Below, in pieces: positions 17,871 to 27,022 of a DNA stretch of 64,000 nucleotides. The stretch comes from Wolbachia endosymbiont of Spodoptera picta. Its GTDB lineage: Bacteria; Pseudomonadota; Alphaproteobacteria; Rickettsiales; Anaplasmataceae. Below the pieces are notes generated by a model. It saw only the letters and a program-made list of their open reading frames with translations. It did not search any database and was not told the DNA's origin. The DNA lies in contig NZ_CP067976.1 in the NCBI RefSeq assembly GCF_018141665.1, positions 62,001 through 126,000 of the forward strand, written 5' to 3'. The position numbers and the translations under genes were made by a program. Each line of letters starts with the position of its first letter. The stretch's first letter is position 1.

Positions 17871-18755
17871 ATGGCTCTTTCGAAGTTTCTCGATCCAAAA
17901 TTAGATTTAACATTTAAGAAAATCTTCGGTACTGAAAAAAATAAGAATATCCTTATCCATTTTTTGAATGATATCTTAGGCTTTACTGGAGTCAATGCTA
18001 TTCAGGATGTTGAGTTTCTCAGCACCATTATGAATCCTGAGATTGCTTCTGATAAACAAAGCATCGTTGATGTCCTCTGTAAGGATTCTCTCGGAAATAG
18101 GTATATTGCAGAAATGCAGCTTGCTCGTGATAAAGGCTTTGAGAAACGTGCCCAACTTTATGCTGCTAAGGCTTACTCAAGACAGTCTGGCAATTACATC
18201 GATTTTAAGACAGTATTCTTTATTGCTATTTCCAATAGTACTCTCTTTCCTTCAGATGTTTATTATATTTCCACTCATAATATAAGCGATATAAAGACTA
18301 ACGGGCACTATTTAAAAGATTTTCAATTTGTCTTCATTGAACTACCTAAATTTACAAAAAGTAAAGTAGAGCAGTTGGAAACTACTGTTGAGAGATGGTG
18401 CTTTTTCTTTAAGTATGCAGAAGAAACTACGGATGAAGATTTAAGAAAAATAGCAGAAAAGTCACCAATAATAAAGCTAGCATATGATGAATTAGATAAG
18501 TTTCATTGGAATGAGAAGGACCTAGTAGCTTATGAAGAAAGAGTAATGGATTTACAGAAAGAAGCTGCTATCTTGGAACAAAAAATCGATGATGCTAAAC
18601 ATGAAGGCATCCAAATCGGCCATCAAAAAGGTAAAATTGAAGGTAAAATTGAAGTTGCAAAAAACTCACTTAAGGCCGGTGTTTCTATAGATGTTATAGC
18701 TCAAATTACCGGTCTCTCTCATTCTGAAATCTTGCAACTCAAGGAAAAAACATAA
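17871..18755 (+). CDS. Rpn-family PD-(D/E)XK nuclease / putative transposase
   Basis: This 294-residue protein belongs to the recombination-promoting nuclease (Rpn) family, annotated in many genomes as PD-(D/E)XK transposase. The N-terminus FLDPKLDLTFKKIFG is diagnostic. The nuclease core is visible as SIVDVLCKDSLGNRYIAEMQ, with the D...E-x-Q metal-binding pattern, near residues 62-86. The C-terminus is a charged coiled helix followed by KIEVAKNSLKAGVSIDVIAQ and TGLSHSEI, a motif also present in all three neighbouring XRE regulators. Such nucleases cut DNA and promote RecA-independent recombination. The length is normal, so it may be functional. Confidence 0.85.
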   Translation: MALSKFLDPKLDLTFKKIFGTEKNKNILIHFLNDILGFTGVNAIQDVEFLSTIMNPEIASDKQSIVDVLCKDSLGNRYIAEMQLARDKGFEKRAQLYAAKAYSRQSGNYIDFKTVFFIAISNSTLFPSDVYYISTHNISDIKTNGHYLKDFQFVFIELPKFTKSKVEQLETTVERWCFFFKYAEETTDEDLRKIAEKSPIIKLAYDELDKFHWNEKDLVAYEERVMDLQKEAAILEQKIDDAKHEGIQIGHQKGKIEGKIEVAKNSLKAGVSIDVIAQITGLSHSEILQLKEKT

Positions 18756-19618
18756 TATTCCTACTTATTAACTCGAACATTTATGAAAACCTTTCTTAAG
18801 TTAGACATATCCCTTAACTAAGAGTCTAATGAACTGTCTAAAACAGCTATGAAGATTGCACAAAGAATTATATAAATTACTATCATGACGTTACCCAAAC
18901 TTCTATATCAAAGCTACGTGCTGTAAGTTCAATATGGAAAATACATTAATCACTTAGCATTTAATGTCTACTTCATCCATTTTAGCATTAAGACTATCAA
19001 ACTTGCTACTGGTTGTTTCCCTAATTATTTTGGCTACCTTCACTTTAAATTTTCCACTACTTGGCATATTACCTCTTATATTATAACCTACCTATTGAGA
19101 TTACCTCCAAGCTTGGTTACTCCTATCTCAGAAAGACAAATGGAAAGCTCTCTTTCAAAGTTATCTGATAAAAGAAACGAAAGAAAACGCTCAGAAAAAA
19201 CAAATGGCCCGTAATTGCGTTTTAAAGCCATTCTACAACTTCAGGGTACAATTATACTACCAAGACCTAGGTTAATCATGTAAGATAGCTTAAAACTCGA
19301 TTATGAGGTATTTCTAAATTATCTTTTACTTGTTATAAAAAAACCTCACTTTAGTTTATCAAGTTTTTTATTCATTGTAAAATATTTTTTCAAAAAAGTA
19401 AACAGTTTTCATAATTTCGGTATAGCAAAGTATGTCAGTAGAACAGCTTTTGTTTAAAACCTCTGAGCAATTAATTGCAAAACTCTCAGTGATGAAATCA
19501 GCAAATTGTAGATGAAGCTCAAGGAAAAAAGTCTCTAGCTACTGCCATAGAAGAAGAAACAGAAGCTACAAAACCCTCTCAATAGTTCAAGATGGAGACA
19601 AAGATCTAAATTTATTTA
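18756..19618. other. Decayed region between Rpn nuclease and AAA ATPase
   Basis: About 860 bases without an intact gene. Several short protein-like stretches can be read, for example a charged piece near 19137-19220 and an EAQGKKSLATAIEEETEATK piece near 19515-19585. None has both a start and normal length. I interpret this as degraded accessory genes. The phrase ATGGAGACAAAGAT near 19592 recurs at the start of the next gene. Confidence 0.4.
18954..19067 (-). CDS. Small ORF, 37 residues, doubtful
   Basis: An ATG at 19067 with AGAGGTAAT just upstream opens a 37-residue frame (MPSSGKFKVKVAKIIRETTS, then a short acidic tail). The ribosome-binding site is good and the composition is protein-like, but nothing supports its expression. 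It could be a remnant of a larger gene in this decayed gap. Confidence 0.25.
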   Translation of the reverse strand: MPSSGKFKVKVAKIIRETTSSKFDSLNAKMDEVDIKC

Positions 19619-19647
19619 TTTACGTCTCTAATTTTATCTCGTATAAT
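19619..19647 (+). promoter_or_regulatory. Promoter of the AAA/DUF234 ATPase gene
   Basis: TTTACG at 19619-19624 and a perfect TATAAT at 19642-19647 are separated by 17 bases. Transcription would start near 19654, downstream of the first in-frame ATG (19646), which favours the ATG at 19676 as the real start. An inverted pair ATGGAGAC (19646-19653) and GTCTCCAT (19677-19684) overlaps the transcript start and could form a hairpin over the start codon. Confidence 0.55.
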
Positions 19648-19675
19648 GGAGACAAAGATTTATATTTTGTGTTTT

Positions 19676-21094
19676 ATGTCTCCATTATTTATTGGTAGGA
19701 AAACTGAGTTAAAACAACTACTGGAGCTTACAGACAAAAATACTGCATCTTTTGTAGTAGTCAAAGGAAGACGTCGTATAGGAAAAAGTCGTTTAATTCA
19801 AGAGTTTGGTAAGTATTTTGAACAATATTACTCCTTTATAGGTTTGCCACCAGAAAGGCATACTACAACGTCCTACCAACTTAATGAATTTTCTAGACAA
19901 GTTGCTAGACAATTTAATACATCTTTTGCTAGGTATGATGACTGGAGCGATTTACTATGGGCAGTTGGTGAACGTCTACTATCAGGAAAAACATTATTGC
20001 TGTTTGATGAAATTTCTTGGATGGGCTCAAAAGATCCAACCTTTTTAGGCAAAATAAAAAATTTTTGGGATACGCAGCTAAAAAATAATAACAAGCTAAT
20101 TTTTGTTGTTTGTGGATCAGCTTCATCCTGGATCGAGAAAAATATACTTAGCAGCACTGGTTTCGTAGGGAGAATATCGTTAACTTTAACACTCGGAGAA
20201 TTATCACTTTCTGATTGCAACGAATTTTGGCCAAAAAATATTTCAGCATATGAAAAGTTTAAGGTGCTTGCAGTAACTGGCGGAATTCCAAAGTATTTAG
20301 AGGAGGTAAATTTTAAACATAGCGCTGAAGAAAATATTAAAAGGCTTTGTTTTACAAAAGGTGGGTTTTTAGTTGAAGAATTTAATCAAATATTCTCAGA
20401 TTTATTCATGCGAAAAACTGCTTTTTATAAGCAAATAGTCAGAGCTCTTTCTACTGGAGCTAAAGAACAAGAAGAAATTTGTGCTACTTTAAATATCGTA
20501 AGACATGGACGCATTTCTGAGTATCTATATGAACTTGAGCTTGCTGGTTTTATTGCAAAGGATCATACTTGGAGTATAAAAACTGGTACTGATTCACGAC
20601 TCAGGAGGTACAGACTTCAAGATAATTATTTAAGGTTTTATCTAAAATATATCGAAAAAGATCTAGGAAAAATTAGTCGTGACACCTATTCTATAGGGTT
20701 CTTACCAGAGTGGTATACAATTATTGGGCTTCAATTTGAAAATTTGGTGCTGAACAATAGAAAGAGTATACATAATATCTTAGGAATTGATGGAATAATA
20801 AGCGAGAATCCATTTTTTCAGAAAAGAACCCGTAATAGTGCAGGTTGTCAAATTGATTATATGATTCAAACGAAGTTTAACACTCTCTACATTTGCGAAA
20901 TCAAATTTTCAAAAGATAAAATTGGTCATTCAATAATACAAGAGGTACAAAAGAAAATAGATGCACTAAATCGTCCAAAAGGCTTTTCATGTCGTCCAGT
21001 CCTTATCCACGTTAATGATGTAAGTGATGATGTTATAGATAGTGGTTACTTTTCACACATAATTGATTTTGGAAAATTATTGAATTGTAAGTAA
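19676..21094 (+). CDS. AAA ATPase with C-terminal DUF234 (PD-(D/E)XK-like) domain
   Basis: From the ATG at 19676 this is 472 residues. Starting MSPLFIGRKTEL, it has a P-loop GRRRIGKSRL, a Walker B strand LLLFDEISWM, a VCGSASSW sensor and a lid region ending in a winged helix (IVRHGRISEYLYELE). The C-terminal part (about 340-450) has the nuclease-like pattern of DUF234: QIDYMIQ followed by LYICEIKFSK, giving a D...E-x-K core. Proteins of this design are frequent on mobile islands of bacteria and archaea, and their role is not established; defence, toxin or element maintenance have been suggested. An ATG 30 bases upstream lies inside the -10 box and is unlikely to be used. Confidence 0.8.
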   Translation: MSPLFIGRKTELKQLLELTDKNTASFVVVKGRRRIGKSRLIQEFGKYFEQYYSFIGLPPERHTTTSYQLNEFSRQVARQFNTSFARYDDWSDLLWAVGERLLSGKTLLLFDEISWMGSKDPTFLGKIKNFWDTQLKNNNKLIFVVCGSASSWIEKNILSSTGFVGRISLTLTLGELSLSDCNEFWPKNISAYEKFKVLAVTGGIPKYLEEVNFKHSAEENIKRLCFTKGGFLVEEFNQIFSDLFMRKTAFYKQIVRALSTGAKEQEEICATLNIVRHGRISEYLYELELAGFIAKDHTWSIKTGTDSRLRRYRLQDNYLRFYLKYIEKDLGKISRDTYSIGFLPEWYTIIGLQFENLVLNNRKSIHNILGIDGIISENPFFQKRTRNSAGCQIDYMIQTKFNTLYICEIKFSKDKIGHSIIQEVQKKIDALNRPKGFSCRPVLIHVNDVSDDVIDSGYFSHIIDFGKLLNCK

Positions 21095-21774
21095 TGGTTT
21101 TTCTGACTTAAAAAATGGTAGTTTCTGCAGTTATTCTTAAGTTCATAGAGTTTGCTAACATTAGTATCTTTAGCTTTACAAAAAGGGGATGGAGCCAAAA
21201 CAATCTCTCTGCTGCAACTTAATTCTTTAAAATATTTTAAAGGGCTATTATAGCGTTATTGATGATTTAGATAGGGGAGGATATGTTTTGCCAAAAGCTC
21301 ATATAATCTCTTTTAAACCCAAATAAACAGTTATTTCCAAAATGGAAACAACTCAAATAGCGAAGAAGCTACTGTAAAAGATATAGCTGATTTTCAAAGC
21401 TCTTTAATTCCTTAGCTATCTTAAAATTATTTTAACTTTTTTTTCAAAAAATCCCGGAAAAAGTAGTAAGAAATCCGGTATATATTAGTATAGGGTCATT
21501 GAGTGTAGATGTGCTTAAAACACAAAAGTCGGCAAACGAACAGAGTAGAAAAGATTGAAGAAAGCAAAAGAAATTTAGGCTTTTGGTAAGTTACATAATT
21601 GAGAATTTGTATTTTTTTAGATGAGACAAAAACTGTATTTTAAAGCTAGATGTGACTTTAGGGTAAAATACCAACCAAAGAACGCTTCTTTAAAACTTGA
21701 TCACAAGCCTTGTCACAAATTTTACTTTTTCCATTATAACATCTTTTACTTCTCTTCAACACAGTTAACGAACT
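21095..21774. other. Decayed region downstream of the AAA ATPase
   Basis: About 680 bases with no intact gene. A stretch reading IPEKVVRNPVYISIGSLSVD near 21450-21560 looks like a fragment of a lost protein. A 69-residue frame at 21621-21830 overlaps recognisable decayed coding sequence on the other strand and is treated as spurious. Confidence 0.35.
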
Positions 21775-21968
21775 ACTTTTATCAGCACAGTGAAAGGGTT
21801 AATACGGTAACCATAATCTTTACGCGATGATCCAGGCCAACCAACTGTTTGAATCAAATCATTACGTATCGATGTTTAGTCCTAACTTTTTAGCTAAGGT
21901 GGTTTTTATTGTCCTTTGGATTGTGTTTAGTGATTTTCTGATGTGATGTTCTGGATCTGCTTCTGGAT
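21775..21968 (-). pseudogene. Decayed relative of the gene at the left edge, cut at the IS5-type element
   Basis: On the minus strand this stretch reads HHIRKSLNTIQRTIKTTLAK, KLGLNIDT, then after a frameshift DLIQTVGWPGSSRKDYGYRI and NPFTVLIKVVR followed by a stop. It aligns well with the C-terminus of the gene ending at 355 (IRKPINRMQ..., LGLN, DIIQTLPWSG, YGYRLNPFT). The 5' part should lie beyond the insertion sequence on its right, but I could not recognise it there. The frameshift and truncation mark it as a pseudogene. Confidence 0.65.
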
Positions 21969-23079
21969 GGCTTTGTTGCATAGCTAGTGTTGGTTGAGGT
22001 TATTGTAAGAAGAAAAGCTTTTTAATATATGGCTACTAACGCATTTTGTTGTAAAATAGGCATTTTTCAAACAAGTACAACTTATGCCACAAAAAATGAG
22101 AGTAAGTAACCAAAGAGAATATAACGAGTTTCTCAAAAAAAGAGGAAATGTTTTTCATTTTGTTAATCAAGCCATAGAAAATTGGTATGAAAATAGTCCA
22201 AAAGTTGCAGGTGGCAATAACACTTATAGTGATAAAGTTGTAATTTTAATACACATATCTTTTTAGAATTGGCTTGAGACAAGCTGTAGGTTTTGTAAAA
22301 GGTTATATGGTACAAATAGGCAAAAAACTTAAGATTATCAGCTATACACAAGCTTCCAGAAGATTTAAAAAGCTTAATTTGAAGATTGATGACCATAGAA
22401 GCAATAAAGACGATCTGGAAAATGTTGAAATTGCCGTAGATAGCACTAGAGTTAGTATCTACAATAATAACGGTGGGCATAGTAAGCTTAATATTTGAAA
22501 AAGAAAATACAGTGGTTATGGTCAAGTAAGAAAATTACATGTTGTTTTAAACATAAATGATAAGAAAGCAATAAGCATGAACTACACTAGTGGTGTTGCT
22601 GTAGACTATTTGCCGGTCTGCGATATGTTAGAAGAAGTCAGTGATAAATATAACATTTGTTCTATTCGAGCAGATGCGGCTTATGATATAAAAAGTGTGT
22701 ATAAAGAATGCAGAAAATACAATATTGTGCCTATTATTTGCCCTAGGAAGGATACTAAAATTTGTTTAGCTGACTACTTATCAGAAAGAAACAAGTATAT
22801 TAGTAGAATTAGGTCATATGAGAATTATGAAGATGGTATTAATGAATGGAAGAAAAAAGTTAAGTATGGAGCACGGTCTTATATTGAAGTCTTTTTCTAT
22901 AGGTTGAAGCAAATATTTGGGTTTAGCTTGAAAAATAAATCAGAGGTAAATCGTGAAAAAGAGCTGTTAATTAAGTGCTACTTATTGAACAAATTTACTG
23001 ATATAGGTATGGCTAAATTTAAATTAGCTGCGTAAATTCACTGTGATTTACATGCCTATCAGTGCTATGCAACAAAGCC
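21969..23079 (+). mobile_element. Inactivated IS5-family-type insertion sequence
   Basis: Perfect inverted repeats GGCTTTGTTGCATAGC (21969-21984) and its complement (23064-23079) bound an 1111-bp element. The match extends outward to at least 20 bases (GGAT...ATCC), so the exact ends are uncertain and no direct target duplication is evident. Inside is a DDE transposase gene broken by a frameshift and a nonsense codon. The IS5-family assignment is from terminal sequence style and protein layout, not from a search. Confidence 0.75.
22084..23035 (+). pseudogene. Broken IS5-type transposase
   Basis: The gene starts MPQKMRVSNQREYNEFLKKR. Near 22258-22275 the frame shifts: it should continue as FRIGLRQAVGFVKGYM but a stop intervenes. 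In the second segment a TGA at 22496-22498 interrupts NI-stop-KRKYSGYG in the same frame. The last segment carries IRADAAYD and a helix with FFYRLKQIFGF, typical DDE-domain landmarks. Two independent lesions make the element non-autonomous. Confidence 0.8.
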
Positions 23080-23139
23080 ATCCATAATCAGAAGAGCTGT
23101 TACGTATACTTAATTGGCAACCTTTTTGACAAACTGAAC

Positions 23140-24894
23140 TCATCTCCTTTCAAACAATTTTTCTATATCACTTATTTTCATTTCTATATACGTTGGTCTT
23201 TCATGACCAGAATATGGAGTTTTCTCAATTTGTCTTAGTATCTCATTCATCTCTTCCAATTTCATTTTTCTTCCTGCTCCATGGCAAGCGATTGTGGCTG
23301 ATATTTTATTCACCTTATCCTCTATTGACAACGTATCTTCCATTTCCGTTAACTTATCTACTATATCAACTAGCATCCCTTTTATATCTATTGTTCCCAA
23401 GATTGAAGGTATTTCTTTCACCATTATTTTATCTTCTGATTCTATTTCAATACCAAAACCCATTTCAAAAAGCTCATCTTTATAAGTTTCAATCATCCCC
23501 ATTCCAGCTTGGTTTTTGATTTTAACTGTTTCAGGAAGAAGAAGTTTCTGTCTTTTTATGCTTGTTAAGCACTCGTATATCAATCTCTCGTGGTCTGCAT
23601 GTTGATCTACTATAATCAGCCTATCTCCAGCCTCAGCAATAATGTAAGTATTGTAGACCTGACAGCGTGCATATCCCAGAGGATAATCCTCTATTAAATC
23701 AATTTGCTTCCTTTCTAAAACCATCGTTCCCTTTTGGGATGGAGATTCTCCATATTTAAACGTTTCTGGTAAGCTTTGCCTTCTTTCATCTGGTGCATTG
23801 AATTCTTTCATTAGACGATTTTCTAAAAGACTTGGTCTCTTTTCATAAAACTCTTTTTGATTCTTTTTCTCTTTACTATCAACCTGCTCTTGGCTTTTAC
23901 TATCATTAAAAATTAGCTCCTCTTCAATACCTTGACCACTTGCTGCAAACCTCGTTGATAATGCTTTTATTATCCCTCTTCTCACTGTTTCATATATTAG
24001 CCTTTTATTCTGAAATCTTACTTCCGATTTATTTGGATGCACATTTACATCTACTTGATCGTATGGTATCTCTAAGTGCAGCACTGCAAAAGGATACCTC
24101 CCACTTAGAATAAAATCTTGATACGCATATCTAATTGCACCAATAAGTAGATTATCTTTTATTGGCCTTCCATTAACAAACGTATAGATCTGAGTTGAAT
24201 TGCCACGACTAATAGTTGGTTTACAGATGTGTCCCGTAAGTTTGATGCCGTCTTCTTCCTCTTTAACTTCCAGCGAATTGCTCTGAAATTCTTCTTCTGT
24301 TTCACATAATCTGTTAAATAATGAAGTTTGCTTAACATATTTTAAGAGCTTTTTATTACCGGAAGTGAGAGTAAACCCAATACTATAGTTAATCATTGCT
24401 AAGTTATTTACAATGTCAACAATGCTTTGTGTTTCTGCCCTCTCGGTTTTTAGAAATTTTAATCTATTTGGAGTGGCAAAAAATAAGTCACGAACTTCAA
24501 TATATGTACCCTGTAGCAAAGAACAAGGTGTAATCTCTCTTATTTTTTCTCCTCCCTCATACCTTATAGACCATGCTTCCTTTGCTCCACTTGCCTTAGA
24601 CGATAATTTCATTCTGCTTACTGCTGCAATTGAAGGTAAAGCTTCTCCTCTAAACCCAAGGTGCTTGATCTCTATTAACTCACTATCGCTTAATTTTGAA
24701 GTAGCGTAGCGCATAAACGCAAGTTCCAAATCTTCCTTTTCTATTCCATTTCCATTATCTGTCACAGTTATAAGATTACGCCCACCACTTTCTATTTTGG
24801 TCTCTATCTCTGAACTTCCAGCATCTATTGCATTTTCTACTAATTCCTTTACTACACTCGCTGGCCTTGTATCTTGAACAAAGCATCTAATGTT
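23140..24894 (-). pseudogene. mutL: MutL, 5'-truncated
   Basis: The frame encodes most of the mismatch-repair ATPase MutL. GHKL motif I (VVKELVENAIDAG), motif II (TDNGNGIE), motif III (LGFRGEALPSIA), the transducer and the C-terminal dimerisation region with ACHGAGRKMK are all present. The first roughly 20 residues, usually containing IAAGEVI, are missing: homology begins at RPAS near 24867 and is preceded by unrelated residues and a stop at 24897-24895. No ATG, GTG or TTG precedes motif I. The first ATG (24765) would start at TDNGNG and lose the catalytic Glu, so the ATPase is probably dead. The truncation coincides with a remnant IS481-type transposase gene. mutS elsewhere in the window is full length. 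Confidence 0.8.
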
Positions 24895-25147
24895 TTAAGC
24901 TTAAGCATTAGATGGAGAAGGGGAGAACTCTGTCAGTGGTCTTAGCTCATTTGCAGCTCTTTGCTGTCCATATGCTGGAAATTCTGTTGCAATATTTACT
25001 ACTGCTCTTTCTATATCTTCGGAAACTCTGTTTGCAAACAGCGGTTTTTTTCTTGCTGATTTCATGTAACGCCTCTTCTCCTCCATTTTCGTATAACTCC
25101 TTGAATCTATAAAACGTATCTCTTGAATATCCCATTACCTTGCACGC

Positions 25148-26140
25148 TTGAGACCCCAGTTATGGATTAGAAAACAGATAAAAGTAGAATTAATAAAGAG
25201 GGAAATAGGGTAAACTCAAGTATTTTAGCAATAATTTAAGAGGTTACCCATGAAGAAAGATATTACAGAACTTTACTGCTGCGTCGAGGATTTTTGTCGT
25301 GTAGTAGATGAAAATTTTGCAAATAAGTTCTTATCAAATGGCAAAAAACCAACCAGAGTACCAGAAATAGCGCACTCAGAAATGCTAACCATAATCCTGT
25401 TATACCACCAATCGCCATGTAAAAACTTCAAGGCTTTTTATCTTTGTTACCTTAAGTTACTCTATAGATCAGAATTTTCAAAGATGCCTTCATATCACAG
25501 ATTTATTGCCTTAAAGCCGAGAGTTTTACGGTATTTAGCATTACTTCTTCAATGGTTCTGCGAACAAGCGAAAATGACAGGTACTTCCTACATTGACACT
25601 TCTACGATTGCCATTTGCCACAAGAAAAGGATCTCTAGGAACAAAGTTTTTGATGGTTTAGCAGAAATTGGTAAGAGCACGTATGGTTGGTTTTTTGGCT
25701 TTAAATTGCACTTGGTGATTAACGAAATTGGAGAAATTCAATCACTTACTCTAACCAAAGGTAACGTTGATGACAGAAAACCTGTGCCAACTATAACTAA
25801 AAGACTGACAGGACTTTTGTTCGGAGATAAAGGCTATATCAAGAAGGAGCTCTTTGAGGAACTCTTCGATAGAGGTTTAAAGCTTGTCACTAAAGTGAAA
25901 AAAGGCATGAAAAACGCACTAATCTCACTAAAAGAGAAGGCTTTATTGAGAAAAAGGTCGAGTATTGAGACAGTCTTTGGTTGTTTAAAAAATAAATTTG
26001 AGCTTGAAAATACACGGCACAGATCGCCAATAAATTTTCTGGTACATATTTTTCTACATTAATTTCATATTCCATGCAGTCAAAAAAGCCTTCTATTTCT
26101 AAGCCTTACTGTGTTGGTTAATCCATAACTGGGGTTTGAG
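25148..26140 (+). mobile_element. IS982-type insertion sequence with TTGAG target duplication
   Basis: Terminal inverted repeats ACCCCAGTTATGGATTA (25153-25169) and its exact complement (26119-26135) bound 983 bp. Direct copies of TTGAG flank them (25148-25152 and 26136-26140). The element carries one transposase gene and lies inside the IS481-type transposase gene, so it arrived later. Confidence 0.88.
25250..26062 (+). CDS. IS982-type transposase
   Basis: This 270-residue DDE transposase starts MKKDITELYCCVEDFC and includes SYIDTSTIAICHKKR with the first catalytic Asp, FGFKLHLVINE, LTKGNVDDRKP, LFGDKGY with the second Asp, and RSSIETVFGCLKNKFELE with the catalytic Glu. The C-terminus ends HIFLH shortly after RSPINFLV; many family members continue for some residues, so a small terminal frameshift is possible. 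A clear start and all catalytic motifs suggest it is close to functional. Confidence 0.85.
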   Translation: MKKDITELYCCVEDFCRVVDENFANKFLSNGKKPTRVPEIAHSEMLTIILLYHQSPCKNFKAFYLCYLKLLYRSEFSKMPSYHRFIALKPRVLRYLALLLQWFCEQAKMTGTSYIDTSTIAICHKKRISRNKVFDGLAEIGKSTYGWFFGFKLHLVINEIGEIQSLTLTKGNVDDRKPVPTITKRLTGLLFGDKGYIKKELFEELFDRGLKLVTKVKKGMKNALISLKEKALLRKRSSIETVFGCLKNKFELENTRHRSPINFLVHIFLH

Positions 26141-26289
26141 ATACATTCCCGAGCTGTTTTGCTAGCTCTAATAAACCTAGTTTTGGTTTTAATATTTTTG
26201 TTTGTATTGTGTTCATTTCTAACACTCCTTTCTTTTATTATTTTATAACTTACTTTTTTAAAGTGTCAGATTAAGTCTAAGCTATTACA

Positions 26290-26889
26290 GGTTTTACTCC
26301 TTTACATTTGGCAGCACAAAATGGTCACAAAGATATAGTTAATCTTCTTCTAAAGGAAAAGGCTGATGTTAATGCTAAGAATAAGAAAGGTGCTACTCCT
26401 TTACATTTTGCAGCAAAAAATGATCGTATAGATATAGTTGATCTTCTGCTTTCTAACCCAAATATTAATGTTGGTTGTATAGATCTTAAACTTATTACTG
26501 GAAAAAGTGCAAGCAAAAAAAATCTTGTTCAAAAAAGACTTCAAGATAATGAATTGTTTAATATGCTAAAACAAGCAGCAACAGAAATAGATGAAAATAA
26601 AGTAGATGAATTACTGGAATCAAAAAATAAGTATAGTTTCAAACCAAGCTTAAACTACTCTCCAGATGGTAATAATGAAAATACGACTATTGAAATTGCT
26701 ATTAAAGCTGGTGGAAAGTTATTAGATCTTTTATGTACTTATGCTGAGAAGAATATAGGTACAGACACTGAAATATTTAAACGACTCAAACATGCTAAAG
26801 AAAACTCTCATTCTAAGAGAGATCTTTGTGATGTTTCTGTTTTAAAACATTCTACTCCAGATCAAGGCTTTTTGTTTAGTAATGGTTAA
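26290..26889 (+). pseudogene. Ankyrin-repeat protein, 5' end lost
   Basis: The frame opens abruptly at the end of the IS481 remnant with GFTPLHLAAQNGHKDIVNLL and continues through a second repeat (ATPLHFAAKNDRIDIVDLLL). A non-ankyrin tail of about 130 residues ends at LFSNG. There is no ATG before the first repeat; TTG at 26308 is the only possible initiator. The gene has evidently lost its N-terminal part and promoter to the rearrangement that also truncated mutL. Confidence 0.7.
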
Positions 26890-26937
26890 TGCTTCCTTCT
26901 ATAATGCAAAACCCATACTCACCCAACCTAATTGATT

Positions 26938-27001
26938 ACTTGCAATCTGGATTCCAGTTTTAAGCTACTCGGATGACAGAGAAAGGGCTACTTGCATGAC
27001 A
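26938..27001. repeat. Dispersed palindromic-repeat fragment
   Basis: The stretch contains ACTTGCAATCTGG, ATTCCAG, GGATGACAGAGAAAGGG and CTACTTGCATGACA. The terminal phrases recur in opposite orientation at 28809-28866, and the internal ones resemble the element inside ccmF. It is likely a copy of the palindromic repeat family. Confidence 0.5.
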
Positions 27002-27022
27002 TGAAAAGGAGCACCGAGCAGA

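Larger units (their letters stand above)
24900..26291 (-). mobile_element. Remnant IS481-type element, interrupted by an IS982-type element
   Basis: Removing 25153-26135 plus one copy of TTGAG joins two pieces of one transposase gene. It runs from an ATG at 26216 (MNTIQTKILKPKLGLLELAK, ribosome-binding site AAAGGAGTG), across the junction (NVSQACKVMGYSRDTFYRFK), to EFPAYGQQRAANELR. Similarity stops near 24950. The N-terminal HTH layout is typical of IS481 transposases. The right end, near 26291, may be the intact terminus (TGTAATAGC reading outward-in). The other end is lost and fused to mutL. A frameshift near 25060 also damages the gene. Confidence 0.7.

Noticed and set aside
12747..18755. 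Possible cifA/cifB-type cytoplasmic incompatibility genes next to the WO-like regulators
   Set aside because: No protein here shows a deubiquitinase, paired PD-(D/E)XK or other Cif-like layout; the only nuclease folds are the Rpn and DUF234 types.
21621..21830. 69-residue plus-strand frame near the IS5-type element
   Set aside because: It overlaps the decayed minus-strand gene recognisable by homology at 21775-21968 and has a composition typical of chance frames.
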